From: a virus
DNA: 26,623 nucleotides
IMG/VR virus record: IMGVR_UViG_3300001472_000134
Span: 1-26,623 of that record
Direction: 5' to 3' (one strand)
Shown here: positions 1-7,543 of the stretch, piece after piece
Position numbering within the stretch: the first letter of the stretch is position 1
How the letters are laid out: the number at the start of each line of letters is the position of its first letter
The notes under the pieces: generated by a model
The model's database searches: none
Seen by the model: only the letters and a program-made list of their open reading frames with translations
Told to the model about the DNA's origin: nothing
Translations under genes and position numbers: made by a program

Positions 1-133
1 CGGTTCTTACATAGTCGTGTTTAAACTCGAGCTGTTTAGAGTGCTTCCACCTAAAGGCTACGTTTAGACCATCAACTATTAGTAAGTTCCCATTCTGGAT
101 CTGGTTCCCAAGGCTTGAGAAGTTTATCGCCAT
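1..133 (-). CDS. 5'-3' exonuclease (FEN/PIN-like), N-terminal fragment
   Basis: This gene runs off the left edge, so only the first 44 codons are visible. The ATG at 133 follows an in-frame stop (TAA) by one codon and lies inside the end of the upstream nuclease gene, overlapping it by 62 nt. The segment LLIVDGLNVAFRWKHS (residues 17-32) matches the start of flap/5'-3' exonucleases, where the Asp of VDG binds a catalytic metal. Such enzymes remove RNA primers or degrade host DNA in phage replication. The family call rests on this short motif plus its place in the recombination cluster, and the rest of the protein is outside the window. Confidence 0.6.
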   Translation of the reverse strand, partial: MAINFSSLGNQIQNGNLLIVDGLNVAFRWKHSKQLEFKHDYVRT

Positions 134-563
134 TTGTTAATTCCAATTTTTCATTTTCTAGCCACTTTTCTGCGTTCATTATATATGCACCGAGCCAGTT
201 TATGTACATATATCTTTTTTCTTTTACTGGTTTGCGTGTAGTCGCAACGAACCAGTTTGAGTAGTTTTGTTTCATCAATATGATAGGCTCTTGCTCCATT
301 TGCTGTGCCTGTAATATTGCTTTGTTCCACCACTTTACAAAATTATTACTTTTCTGTGTAAAGATTTTGTGAGTAAAACCCATGTCTTTATAGTGTTTGA
401 CTTCTATAAGAAAGAGATTATGTTTATCTTCGACATACAAGTCTCCTTTAATTTTACCACTACCACTACCGGGCGTCTGTATAAAATCAAGTCCTGTGTG
501 TCTTTTGAGCATTCCTGCTACTTCTCTTTCTGCTTTTGTTCCTTTCTGTCTTGCGTTTACCAT
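72..563 (-). CDS. PD-(D/E)XK nuclease, Holliday-junction-resolvase-like
   Basis: The 163-aa protein has the layout of a small PD-(D/E)XK nuclease: a basic N-terminal helix with KGTKAERE (residues 7-14), then GSGKIKGDL with the metal-binding Asp41, and LFLIEVKHYK with Glu54 and Lys56 as the ExK pair. This arrangement is typical of archaeal-type and phage resolvases that cut branched DNA. It sits next to the SbcC/SbcD-like pair and a 5'-3' exonuclease, so resolving recombination or packaging intermediates is the likely job. No clear Shine-Dalgarno precedes the ATG at 563. A general VRR-type or restriction-like nuclease cannot be excluded. Confidence 0.68.
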   Translation of the reverse strand: MVNARQKGTKAEREVAGMLKRHTGLDFIQTPGSGSGKIKGDLYVEDKHNLFLIEVKHYKDMGFTHKIFTQKSNNFVKWWNKAILQAQQMEQEPIILMKQNYSNWFVATTRKPVKEKRYMYINWLGAYIMNAEKWLENEKLELTNGDKLLKPWEPDPEWELTNS

Positions 564-624
564 ATTTTTTACAATGTGCGCAGGTCATGCCTACGGCTAT
601 ATATATCATTCGCTTTAGTACTGG

Positions 625-645
625 ACATTCATGTTTTATGAATGT
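625..645. other. Perfect 8-bp inverted repeat between sbcC-like and resolvase genes
   Basis: ACATTCAT (625-632) and ATGAATGT (638-645) form an 8-bp stem with a 5-nt loop in the 87-nt gap downstream of the sbcC-like gene. No U-tract follows on either strand, so it is not a standard intrinsic terminator. It could be an mRNA 3'-end stabiliser or an operator. Confidence 0.4.
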
Positions 646-650
646 ATCCA

Positions 651-2441
651 CTATTCAAGCCTACTTATGTTTTCCTCTTTTACTACTTCTATTTTTGCTA
701 CGAGTGGGTGTGTCCAACCATGAGATACTAAGTAAGTATTCAGATCTTCGTCCAATAGTATCTCTACTATCTTTTCTTTTCCTTCATCATCAAGTACACT
801 TATGATTTCATCAAGAAATAATGTATTGATACGAGAACTAGAAATACTACTCATTAGCTTTCGTATAGCTAGTAGTGTTGCTGTATTAACTCTTGCGAGT
901 TCTCCTGAAGACAATGCAAGTATATCTACTACTTTTGCATTGTCAGTTATTTCGACATTTAATTTGTCATTCGTTACAACAAACTCCAAACTGAATCTTC
1001 CATCTGATAGTTCAGACAGGTACTCATTTGTAAGTTGCTCTAAGTCTTTTACTAGATTTTCAATCTTGTATGCAAGTAGTCCATTTGTACTAAATGCTTT
1101 CTTTAATATCTCTAAGTGAGCAGACTTTTCTTCTACTTTACCCAAAGCCGCGACAATCCCTTCCAGTTGCGATTCCATTTCGTTTGTTTGTTCGTCAATG
1201 ATAGAGATACGAGTGTTGTGGCGTTCTGCCACTATATTCTCGGAACTTATTCTTTCGATTTCTGTACGAATATTCGCAATCTTTGAAGAGAGTTCGTCAA
1301 TAGAAGCGGAAATCTCGTCGCCGTCTAAAATTTGAGAAGGTAGACTCTTGTCCACAATTCTCATAAGTTCTTCAAACTCGCGTTGTTGTACATCACGAAT
1401 TGCAACTCTCTTATTCTGTTCTCTTGCTTTCTCGATATCTTCTTCAATATCTTCTTCTTCATCAACTCCATGTGTAATAATACTTACATACTTCATTCGA
1501 AGTTCTTCGAGTTTATCCCAATCTATTTCCTGTTCACAGGTAGGGCATTGAGTATCAAGCTTTGCAAGTTTGTCCAAATGCGCTTGAGCATCAGACAATT
1601 TTGCACGTATAGTGCCAAGTTTCTGCGACTTAGCGGCAAGGTCAACCTTTTCACCCTTATACAATCTATGCTCACTCATCTCTACCTTTTGAAGTAGTTC
1701 GAGATTAAAATTGTTATCTATAATTTTTTTATTATTTTCCGAAATCTTTTCAAAATCGCTTCGTAACTGCTGTAAATCTTCTTCGTCTTTTTGTGAATAT
1801 TTTGGTAGATTTATAATAGGAAGTATGTTAGTACTCTCTAATTTATTTTCATCTAACCATTTCACTATTGTATCAGACTTACTGTTGAGACTATTCACTT
1901 CAAAAGAAATCTCTCTTGATGCGTCCTTGAATATATCAAAGAACTCTACATACTCTTCTAGCTTTAACAAATCAATGAGAAACTTTTTTCTATTTGTATC
2001 TGTCGCAGTTAGAAACTGTAATGATGTATTTGTGTTCTGATATACAAGTTGTGTGAAAGTCTTAAAATCAAGTCCAAGCAGCTCTTGGACTGTCTTATAT
2101 GTGTTGGTTGCAGTATGACTAGAAATATCCTCTCCATTTTCATAGAGTTTACACTTTATACTAGCTTTTCTACTTACATCAATTTCGTACTCATTCCCAT
2201 CTACTGAGAATGTGAGATTTATTGAGTAGCCATTGTTAACGAATCTGTTCTGTATCTCTTGTTTCTTAATACCTTTCGAGTTCTTATTAAATAATACTTC
2301 CTCGATAATAAGTGGTATGGAAGACTTACCTTGTCCATTTGTCCCAACGAGTTGGGTAAGGTTACTATCATCAAGGTGTAAAATATTGTTCGTACCATAA
2401 CTAAAACAATTATCCCAACGTAGCGTTTTTAGAGTAATCAT
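651..2441 (-). CDS. SbcC/Rad50-like recombination ATPase (T4 gp46-like)
   Basis: The 596-aa protein is a compact SMC-type ATPase. It shows an N-terminal Walker A GTNGQGKSS (residues 33-41), a long charged coiled-coil interior with a zinc-hook CPTC at 299-302, an ABC signature LSSGE (510-514), Walker B LFLDE (541-545) and the switch His574. It is shorter than cellular SbcC, matching the size of T4 gp46. With the SbcD-like partner it should form the Mre11/Rad50-type complex that resects DNA ends for recombination-dependent replication and host DNA breakdown. Its ATG lies within the end of the sbcD-like gene (32-nt overlap) behind a GGGAG Shine-Dalgarno, so the two are translated together. Confidence 0.93.
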   Translation of the reverse strand: MITLKTLRWDNCFSYGTNNILHLDDSNLTQLVGTNGQGKSSIPLIIEEVLFNKNSKGIKKQEIQNRFVNNGYSINLTFSVDGNEYEIDVSRKASIKCKLYENGEDISSHTATNTYKTVQELLGLDFKTFTQLVYQNTNTSLQFLTATDTNRKKFLIDLLKLEEYVEFFDIFKDASREISFEVNSLNSKSDTIVKWLDENKLESTNILPIINLPKYSQKDEEDLQQLRSDFEKISENNKKIIDNNFNLELLQKVEMSEHRLYKGEKVDLAAKSQKLGTIRAKLSDAQAHLDKLAKLDTQCPTCEQEIDWDKLEELRMKYVSIITHGVDEEEDIEEDIEKAREQNKRVAIRDVQQREFEELMRIVDKSLPSQILDGDEISASIDELSSKIANIRTEIERISSENIVAERHNTRISIIDEQTNEMESQLEGIVAALGKVEEKSAHLEILKKAFSTNGLLAYKIENLVKDLEQLTNEYLSELSDGRFSLEFVVTNDKLNVEITDNAKVVDILALSSGELARVNTATLLAIRKLMSSISSSRINTLFLDEIISVLDDEGKEKIVEILLDEDLNTYLVSHGWTHPLVAKIEVVKEENISRLE

Positions 2442-3357
2442 TAAACACTCCCATTATTTGTTTTATCTTGTTGTCATTTAGATTTAGTATTGCACTCATG
2501 TACTCTACTAACTCCTCGTCTATTGTCATGTTCTTGAGGTTGAGTGTAGCTTCTGTACTTCGTTTTACTACTTTCTTATCAAGTAGTTCGGAGTTCTTAA
2601 TATTCGCTAAGTCAGCTACATCTCCTTCAATCTCATAAATTGTGTGATGAAAGTCAGACGCTATCATTTCACTTTCACTAGTTACCGTTCTTCTAAGAAG
2701 CTGAGGTAAATCGAAAGTGTCCCACGTCCAACTGTTATCATCATGTATAATTAGAAATCCTGTAGTAACCAAATCTCTGTGAAAAGATGTAGTCATAGGA
2801 CTTCCTGGATAGACTATATTTCTCTGCGTATTGGAGTGGCTATGTAGGTCACCCGCAAAAACTACAGGAAATGGACTAAATCTATCCAAGTCCACCTCTG
2901 GTGTAACATGAGGAGGTATCTCTCCTCTTACATGAGTATACAAAGGTTTGTTAGGATTGCATTTTTCTATTGAACCTTTCTTATGCAAGTCTGCATATGG
3001 GAGTAATGTCCCCCAATCATATTCAGTAGTTGTATCTACAATCTCAACTAAAGGGTTTACATCAGATGTGGCTCTCTTAAGATTAGAGAAGAAAGTCTTA
3101 TTTTTCTTTGTAGCTTCGTGGTTACCATCAAATATAATTGTTGGTATTTTTACTTCTTTAATAAAATCAAAGTATAAAGTAATCTCGTCCATCGAAGGCA
3201 CTCTATCAAATAAGTCTCCACCAATAATGTGCATACTAAAGTGTGGTTCTAATTCTTGAATTGCTTCAAAGAACAACTTATATCTAGTACATGCCCATGC
3301 CATTGGTACATTCTTCTGACCTAATTTAATATGCCAATCTGCTGTAAATAATATCAT
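2410..3357 (-). CDS. SbcD/Mre11-like nuclease (T4 gp47-like)
   Basis: This 315-aa calcineurin-like phosphoesterase is the nuclease partner of the SbcC-like ATPase. Metal-binding motifs are in order: DWH (Asp7, His9), GGDLFD (Asp48), GNHE (Asn79, His80) and GDLHSH (Asp170, His172, His174). The start chosen is the ATG at 3357, which overlaps the peroxiredoxin stop as ATGA. A longer reading to 3390 would lie inside the peroxiredoxin gene and lacks the expected N-terminus. Coupled translation of peroxiredoxin, SbcD and SbcC follows from these overlaps. Confidence 0.92.
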   Translation of the reverse strand: MILFTADWHIKLGQKNVPMAWACTRYKLFFEAIQELEPHFSMHIIGGDLFDRVPSMDEITLYFDFIKEVKIPTIIFDGNHEATKKNKTFFSNLKRATSDVNPLVEIVDTTTEYDWGTLLPYADLHKKGSIEKCNPNKPLYTHVRGEIPPHVTPEVDLDRFSPFPVVFAGDLHSHSNTQRNIVYPGSPMTTSFHRDLVTTGFLIIHDDNSWTWDTFDLPQLLRRTVTSESEMIASDFHHTIYEIEGDVADLANIKNSELLDKKVVKRSTEATLNLKNMTIDEELVEYMSAILNLNDNKIKQIMGVFNDYSKNATLG

Positions 3358-3860
3358 GCTACAAAGTCGTCCTCTGGTTCCCAAGCACACCCGGTGAGAC
3401 CACCAGATTTAAGTGCTTGTAAAGTTCTAAGGACTTCTTGGGCATTTCTGCCTGTATCTAGTGCATTAACTGATACATGTTGTATTACCCCTTCGGGGTC
3501 AATTATGTATGTTGCTCTAAGGCAAACATTCTCTTGCTTGTCAACTATTCCTAGTTTACTAGCGAGTACCAAACCACAGTCAGCAGCAAGAATATGTTTA
3601 ATATTTCTTAGTCTACCATCTGCTGTTTTCCAGGCAATCTTACAGAACTCATTATCTCCGCTGACTCCTATAACATCTGCATCATCTACTAATTTATCCA
3701 TGGCGGTTATTTCAGTAGGGCAAATGAAAGTAAAGTCTTTGGGGTAAAAATATACTACTGACCAATCAGTTGGTGTTAATATATCTATATCCATTATTGA
3801 GTTGTCTATGTCTACACCTTGAAGATGCATACTTGGAAATTGTTCTCCTACTCCTATCAT
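3354..3860 (-). CDS. 2-Cys peroxiredoxin (AhpC/TSA family)
   Basis: The 168-aa protein is a thioredoxin-fold peroxidase that reduces hydrogen peroxide and organic peroxides. It carries the peroxidatic site DFTFICPTE with Cys47 and Thr44, the supporting Arg115 in LRATYIIDPEG, and a C-terminal Cys158 in TGCAWEPEDDF placed where AhpC-type enzymes keep the resolving cysteine. A good AGGAG lies 8 nt before the ATG. Its stop overlaps the sbcD-like start, so an antioxidant enzyme is translated with the recombination nuclease. The phage glutaredoxin at 20930 is a possible reductant, which is inference. Confidence 0.92.
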   Translation of the reverse strand: MIGVGEQFPSMHLQGVDIDNSIMDIDILTPTDWSVVYFYPKDFTFICPTEITAMDKLVDDADVIGVSGDNEFCKIAWKTADGRLRNIKHILAADCGLVLASKLGIVDKQENVCLRATYIIDPEGVIQHVSVNALDTGRNAQEVLRTLQALKSGGLTGCAWEPEDDFVA

Positions 3861-3869
3861 AATTTTCTC

Positions 3870-4505
3870 CTAGCTAATACTGAACTCACTATCCACATCT
3901 GATGGTGTTTCAGCAGCATCAGCAGGTTGAGTTACTCTTTGCAATAACTCTAATTGAGCGTCTGCAGTTGGTCTTGGTAAGACATCGTCCATAGAACGTA
4001 GGTCAGCTATCTTAGCTTGCTCTTCGTCTGTTAGAGGTCTTGGTTTGCACTTAAGTGCTTGTAGTCTGTACTCGACATTAAATGCCATAGGTCCAGTCTT
4101 TACTCTTTGGAAGCAAACGTCCCACCCTGTTTCAGGGTCAGTTGGATCGCCTAAATCTTCTGCGGCAACCATTACTTGTTCCATGAGTTTCTTTTTTAGA
4201 TTAACAACTTTGACGTTGCCATCTGCTGGGTCAATAGCTTGAATAGCGTATGCCCAACCACATTTTAAATCAGGAAAAAACTCTCTTACGTAGTCTTTAT
4301 CCTTGTTATTGAATGTTTCTGTATTACGGTCATATGCTAAGCACTCCATAGGAATGTTTTTACCATTTTCACCTTTAATCCAGTAAACGTATCTCGGCAG
4401 TATGTCACCTACTAGACGGAACTTGTTGTCCCCTTCTTTGTATGTGTACTGGTCGATTTTGTCTTTTTGGGCTCCGCCCTTAGTTTGATTAAATTTTATT
4501 GCCAT
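3870..4505 (-). CDS. Single-stranded DNA-binding protein (gp32-like)
   Basis: The 211-aa protein begins MAIKFNQTKGG, with FRLVGDILPRYVYWI around residue 30 and a conserved aromatic and basic core, and ends in an acidic tail (ETPSDVDSEFSIS). A basic or aromatic OB core plus an acidic C-terminus is the standard plan for phage SSBs that recruit replication partners. The ATG at 4505 is preferred over the one at 4517 because GGAG sits at the right distance from it and it overlaps the previous stop as TAATG. It is adjacent to the UvsW-like helicase and the recombination genes. The assignment rests on overall resemblance, not on a catalytic motif. Confidence 0.72.
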   Translation of the reverse strand: MAIKFNQTKGGAQKDKIDQYTYKEGDNKFRLVGDILPRYVYWIKGENGKNIPMECLAYDRNTETFNNKDKDYVREFFPDLKCGWAYAIQAIDPADGNVKVVNLKKKLMEQVMVAAEDLGDPTDPETGWDVCFQRVKTGPMAFNVEYRLQALKCKPRPLTDEEQAKIADLRSMDDVLPRPTADAQLELLQRVTQPADAAETPSDVDSEFSIS

Positions 4506-4903
4506 TATGTTCTCCATTTAGCGTTATCTTCAAACTCAAAGTGTATTAGACCATCTTTGAGATGAAGCAGTCTGTTGCGATTTACTATCGTTGTGTCAAC
4601 AGGTAAGTGTAGCAACTCTAATGTTGTCTTACCTGATTGCATAAATTCAAAGTAATTACGGTACGAAGCAACTGCAATATACTCTGCAGCTTCTTTATTA
4701 CTATAATTTCTTCTCTCTGCCAGTAATTGTCTAGGATTACACAGAAAGCTACCCCCGAGAAAACTTTTCCCAAAGTACTTGTATGTTTTATCCTTTCGGC
4801 TGGCTGGGATTCTCTTGTAAGTCAAGAGATGAATAATAGTGAGAATTGAAACACTATCGCCTTTCGCTTCTCTATATATCTTTTCCCAATTATATTTTAT
4901 CAT
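4505..4903 (-). CDS. Conserved phage protein of unknown function
   Basis: The 132-aa protein starts NWEKIYREAKGD and contains YSNKEAAEYIAVASYRNY near the middle. I recognise it only as a type seen in marine phages and give no function. It is the first gene after the promoter at 4906-4934. The ATG at 4903 is only 2 nt from the -10 box, so a normally placed transcript start (about 4898-4900) would fall inside or just after the start codon. Either the RNA starts unusually close to the -10 box or another promoter feeds this gene. It is coupled to the SSB gene by TAATG. Confidence 0.65.
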   Translation of the reverse strand: MIKYNWEKIYREAKGDSVSILTIIHLLTYKRIPASRKDKTYKYFGKSFLGGSFLCNPRQLLAERRNYSNKEAAEYIAVASYRNYFEFMQSGKTTLELLHLPVDTTIVNRNRLLHLKDGLIHFEFEDNAKWRT

Positions 4904-4905
4904 AT

Positions 4906-4934
4906 ATTATAACAAATTTTGAAACTCGTGTCAA
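4906..4934 (-). promoter_or_regulatory. Sigma-70 promoter for the SSB-SbcC operon
   Basis: On the minus strand TTGACA (4934-4929), a 17-bp spacer and TATAAT (4911-4906). The flanking sequence is AT-rich and the -35 is preceded by CTAC rather than the usual GTTC. The ATG of the downstream gene begins 2 nt after the -10 box. Confidence 0.85.
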
Positions 4935-4954
4935 GTAGTATTTTTCGGAGGTGC

Positions 4955-6235
4955 TTACAGGGTTGATATCTCATATCCTTGTTTGATATAGTACCCTAGT
5001 CGTTGACTAGCCTGTCTCTTTGCAGTTTTTCCGATTAAATTAATATCTACTATTGCGGGTTGTGGTTTTCCTTCATAGTCTCTAATAACCCTACCAATGA
5101 GCTGGGTAAGTAGAGGCTCGTTATTCACTGGTGTTGCCAGTATCAAACAGCTTAGAATGTTTAAAGAAATACCTTCTGAGAATATTGATTGTGTCCCATA
5201 CAGTATGTCTTTATCTTCATAAATCTGTTGAAGTATATCTGGTCTTTCTTCGTGTGGTATATCTCCTGTTACATAAACTGCATTATCACCAGTGAGTTTG
5301 GCACAGTTCTTTAAGAAATCCACTCTATCAGATACTACTAACACTTTATGACCTTTGGCGGCATATGATGCAGCAGCCATTGCCACAGAATGTTGGTACT
5401 CTGGGTTGTAGGCTAACTCATTTATTCGATTAGCCCAAGGTATTGATGTTCCATCTATAAACCTTATAGGTATTTGTAGGATATCAATTTTTGGCACCAT
5501 AAAGTTTTCCTTTGGTGGTTTAAAAACATTATCTCCAAAGTAATCTCGGAAGACAACATGTTTACCATCTTTTCTTTGTAAGGTACCTGTAAGTCCTATC
5601 TTATATCTAGCACAAGACTTATCTATAATTCGTGAGAATGTTGGAGAAGATACATGATGCATTTCATCTAGTATGATTGTTCCAAATTCTTGTCTAATAT
5701 CTTTTATTCTTTTGTATAGTGATTGTATATTTCCTACTACTATAGGAGGTTCTGTATCAAAGCTACCACTACCAATCACTCCAGCTTTAAATCCAAAGAC
5801 TTTGAGTACTTCATTTTCCCACTGCTTACGCAAAGGGACAGTGTGCGTAACTACAAGAGTCTTTTGACCTAACTTACCAGCTATTGCTAAAGCTGTAAAT
5901 GTCTTTCCCCAACTGACCCAAGCGTTAATTATAGCACTGTCATATACTTCATCATATACCAACTGTTGGCTTTCACGTAATTGAAATGCAAAAGCAGGGA
6001 ACTTCTGAGGTTTCTCGGTTCGTTTATCAACTATTTCATAGTCGTTTGGTATTAAATCCTGTCTACCAATAGGTATAGCTATAAGTCCTTGCTTAATTAA
6101 TGCCATGTTCTTAATTATAAATGGTGGGTCACTAAATCTAAAAGAAGGTATAGAATAAGTTAATTCATCATCAATCTTTTTTTGAGTATGCGGAAGCACC
6201 TCCATATAAATCCTATCGCTAAGTACGGCTTTCAT
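4955..6235 (-). CDS. Superfamily 2 DNA helicase, UvsW-like
   Basis: The 426-aa protein has the ordered SF2 motifs: a Q-like LRESQQ near 87-91, Walker A SWGKT (108-112), VVTHT (motif Ia, 128-132), DEMHH (190-194), TGT (216-218), and a C-terminal helicase lobe with GRVIRDYEGK (motif VI, near residue 390). A short N-terminal domain of about 80 residues precedes the motor, as in T4 UvsW. UvsW unwinds R-loops and branched DNA and drives the switch to recombination-dependent replication. The ATG at 6235 overlaps the previous stop as ATGA. Confidence 0.88.
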   Translation of the reverse strand: MKAVLSDRIYMEVLPHTQKKIDDELTYSIPSFRFSDPPFIIKNMALIKQGLIAIPIGRQDLIPNDYEIVDKRTEKPQKFPAFAFQLRESQQLVYDEVYDSAIINAWVSWGKTFTALAIAGKLGQKTLVVTHTVPLRKQWENEVLKVFGFKAGVIGSGSFDTEPPIVVGNIQSLYKRIKDIRQEFGTIILDEMHHVSSPTFSRIIDKSCARYKIGLTGTLQRKDGKHVVFRDYFGDNVFKPPKENFMVPKIDILQIPIRFIDGTSIPWANRINELAYNPEYQHSVAMAAASYAAKGHKVLVVSDRVDFLKNCAKLTGDNAVYVTGDIPHEERPDILQQIYEDKDILYGTQSIFSEGISLNILSCLILATPVNNEPLLTQLIGRVIRDYEGKPQPAIVDINLIGKTAKRQASQRLGYYIKQGYEISTL

Positions 6236-6702
6236 TTTATCCAGTGAAGTCCTTGTAACTCTTTTATATCACTCCATACAAACCAAGCATAGTCAATAGA
6301 GTCTGTTCCTTTTCCTGTAAACGAAGGTCTCTTACTTAGTATATATAATCCATCAGGTGGAAACTGTTGCCAAAAACTATATCTTTTTTGACTACCTAAA
6401 AAATTTATTCTTAGTAACATTACTACTGTAGGAGCGCAAGATAAAGCATGCTCTATAAATTCTTGTGCTAAAGAAAATGGAGGATTGGTAAATACTAAAT
6501 CTACTTCTCCACTATAATCAAAGAAGTTTTTTCCTTCTTCTATTTCTGAGTATGTTGTTTCTATTCCTTTATTTTCTAGAAATGATACTATTCTACCATC
6601 TCCTGCTCCAGCTTCATGAGCTGTCTTAAATTGACTCCAATCTATAGGCAGATGTTCATAGCACCAAGTAGGAGTAGGGTAGTAGTCATTCGGGTGTCTC
6701 AT
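6232..6702 (-). CDS. DNA adenine methyltransferase-like protein
   Basis: The 156-aa protein is a small class I SAM-dependent methyltransferase fold. It starts with DYYPTPTWCYEHL (residues 6-18), then the SAM-binding loop EAGAGDG (30-36) and the catalytic NPPF (73-76) typical of N6-adenine enzymes. It lacks room for a separate target-recognition domain. It could modify phage DNA against host restriction, or mark it. Start and stop both overlap their neighbours by 4 nt. Similar short phage proteins are annotated as Dam-like, but activity is not proven by the motifs. Confidence 0.72.
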   Translation of the reverse strand: MRHPNDYYPTPTWCYEHLPIDWSQFKTAHEAGAGDGRIVSFLENKGIETTYSEIEEGKNFFDYSGEVDLVFTNPPFSLAQEFIEHALSCAPTVVMLLRINFLGSQKRYSFWQQFPPDGLYILSKRPSFTGKGTDSIDYAWFVWSDIKELQGLHWIK

Positions 6703-7067
6703 GCTTCTTTATCAATGTCCCATTTAATTACATTGCTTTTTCTTGGGAAGAGTTTCTTCTTCCACTGCTCTTGTCTATATTCTGTATACCAGTTGCGTCC
6801 ATCTCTTTCAGCTTCGTGAAATATAATGTTAGTAAATATAATTGGTATTATAACTCCTAAGTGGACAATGATAGAAGTTACTATGTCGTAACCATACCAG
6901 CCTAAATAGTATGTAGCAATAAAGCCAAAAAATACAGACCACATTGTAAAGAGTACTAATGTAAAGTACGCTTGTATCGATGCATCGGGTATGTGTCTTA
7001 GCGGATTAAATCGATTATCCATAACGACTCTCCAGCAATCTATAACCCAAAATAATAATTTTTTCAT
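6699..7067 (-). CDS. Two-helix membrane protein of unknown function
   Basis: The 122-aa protein has a hydrophobic N-terminal start, two clear membrane segments (roughly residues 35-57 and 63-85) and a basic C-terminal tail rich in Lys, Arg and Trp. The ATG at 7067 is preferred because GGAG lies at the correct distance and it overlaps the upstream stop as ATGA. The ATG at 7079 itself belongs to that ribosome-binding site. No family is recognised. The position between polymerase and methyltransferase genes does not indicate a role. Confidence 0.65.
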   Translation of the reverse strand: MKKLLFWVIDCWRVVMDNRFNPLRHIPDASIQAYFTLVLFTMWSVFFGFIATYYLGWYGYDIVTSIIVHLGVIIPIIFTNIIFHEAERDGRNWYTEYRQEQWKKKLFPRKSNVIKWDIDKEA

Positions 7068-7543
7068 ATTTTTCTCCATGAATCTTTTTCTTTTTTATTT
7101 GAAGTAGAATACAGAATCCAAGGCATATCTTGTCTATATAATATGCCTGCCCAAGTTTCTGTATCTTTTAAAGGTCTTTCTAGTGTAAAGGGGAAAGGAC
7201 AATCCTTTATCCATAATATACTTGCCACACCTTTTTTATCTGTTCTTAATATTTTGTGGTACTTGAGTTTTACCACTATTGTTTTTTCTTTTGTAAATAC
7301 ATATCCTGCACTATCTATGTAGTGGCTACCTTTATGTCTTAGTAAAGATGATATATCTTTTACCATATACTTTAGAGGGTAGATACTTTTCATAGGAGAC
7401 TGCAATCTTCTTATGCCTAGCGTTTCCCCTTTCATATTAGTATCATCTACTACTTTGTTTTCAATCCAAAGCAATCCATCTGCTGACACTACATCATCAG
7501 TATGGATTGTAAATATTGGAAATTTTAGTCTATCATATATCAT
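7064..7543 (-). CDS. Conserved hypothetical protein downstream of DNA polymerase
   Basis: The 159-aa protein begins MIYDRLKFPIFTIHTDD and has a mixed, soluble composition with alternating strands. No motif is recognised. The ATG at 7543 overlaps the polymerase end by 11 nt and is taken as the start, since an upstream reading to 7594 would lie within polymerase codons. The Shine-Dalgarno is weak, so translation probably depends on ribosomes finishing polymerase. Confidence 0.6.
   Translation of the reverse strand: MIYDRLKFPIFTIHTDDVVSADGLLWIENKVVDDTNMKGETLGIRRLQSPMKSIYPLKYMVKDISSLLRHKGSHYIDSAGYVFTKEKTIVVKLKYHKILRTDKKGVASILWIKDCPFPFTLERPLKDTETWAGILYRQDMPWILYSTSNKKEKDSWRKI

Noticed and set aside
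802-2040. Several rightward open frames opposite the sbcC-like gene
   Set aside because: They are rich in Ser, Phe and Leu as expected from the reverse strand of a Lys/Glu-rich gene and have no start signals.
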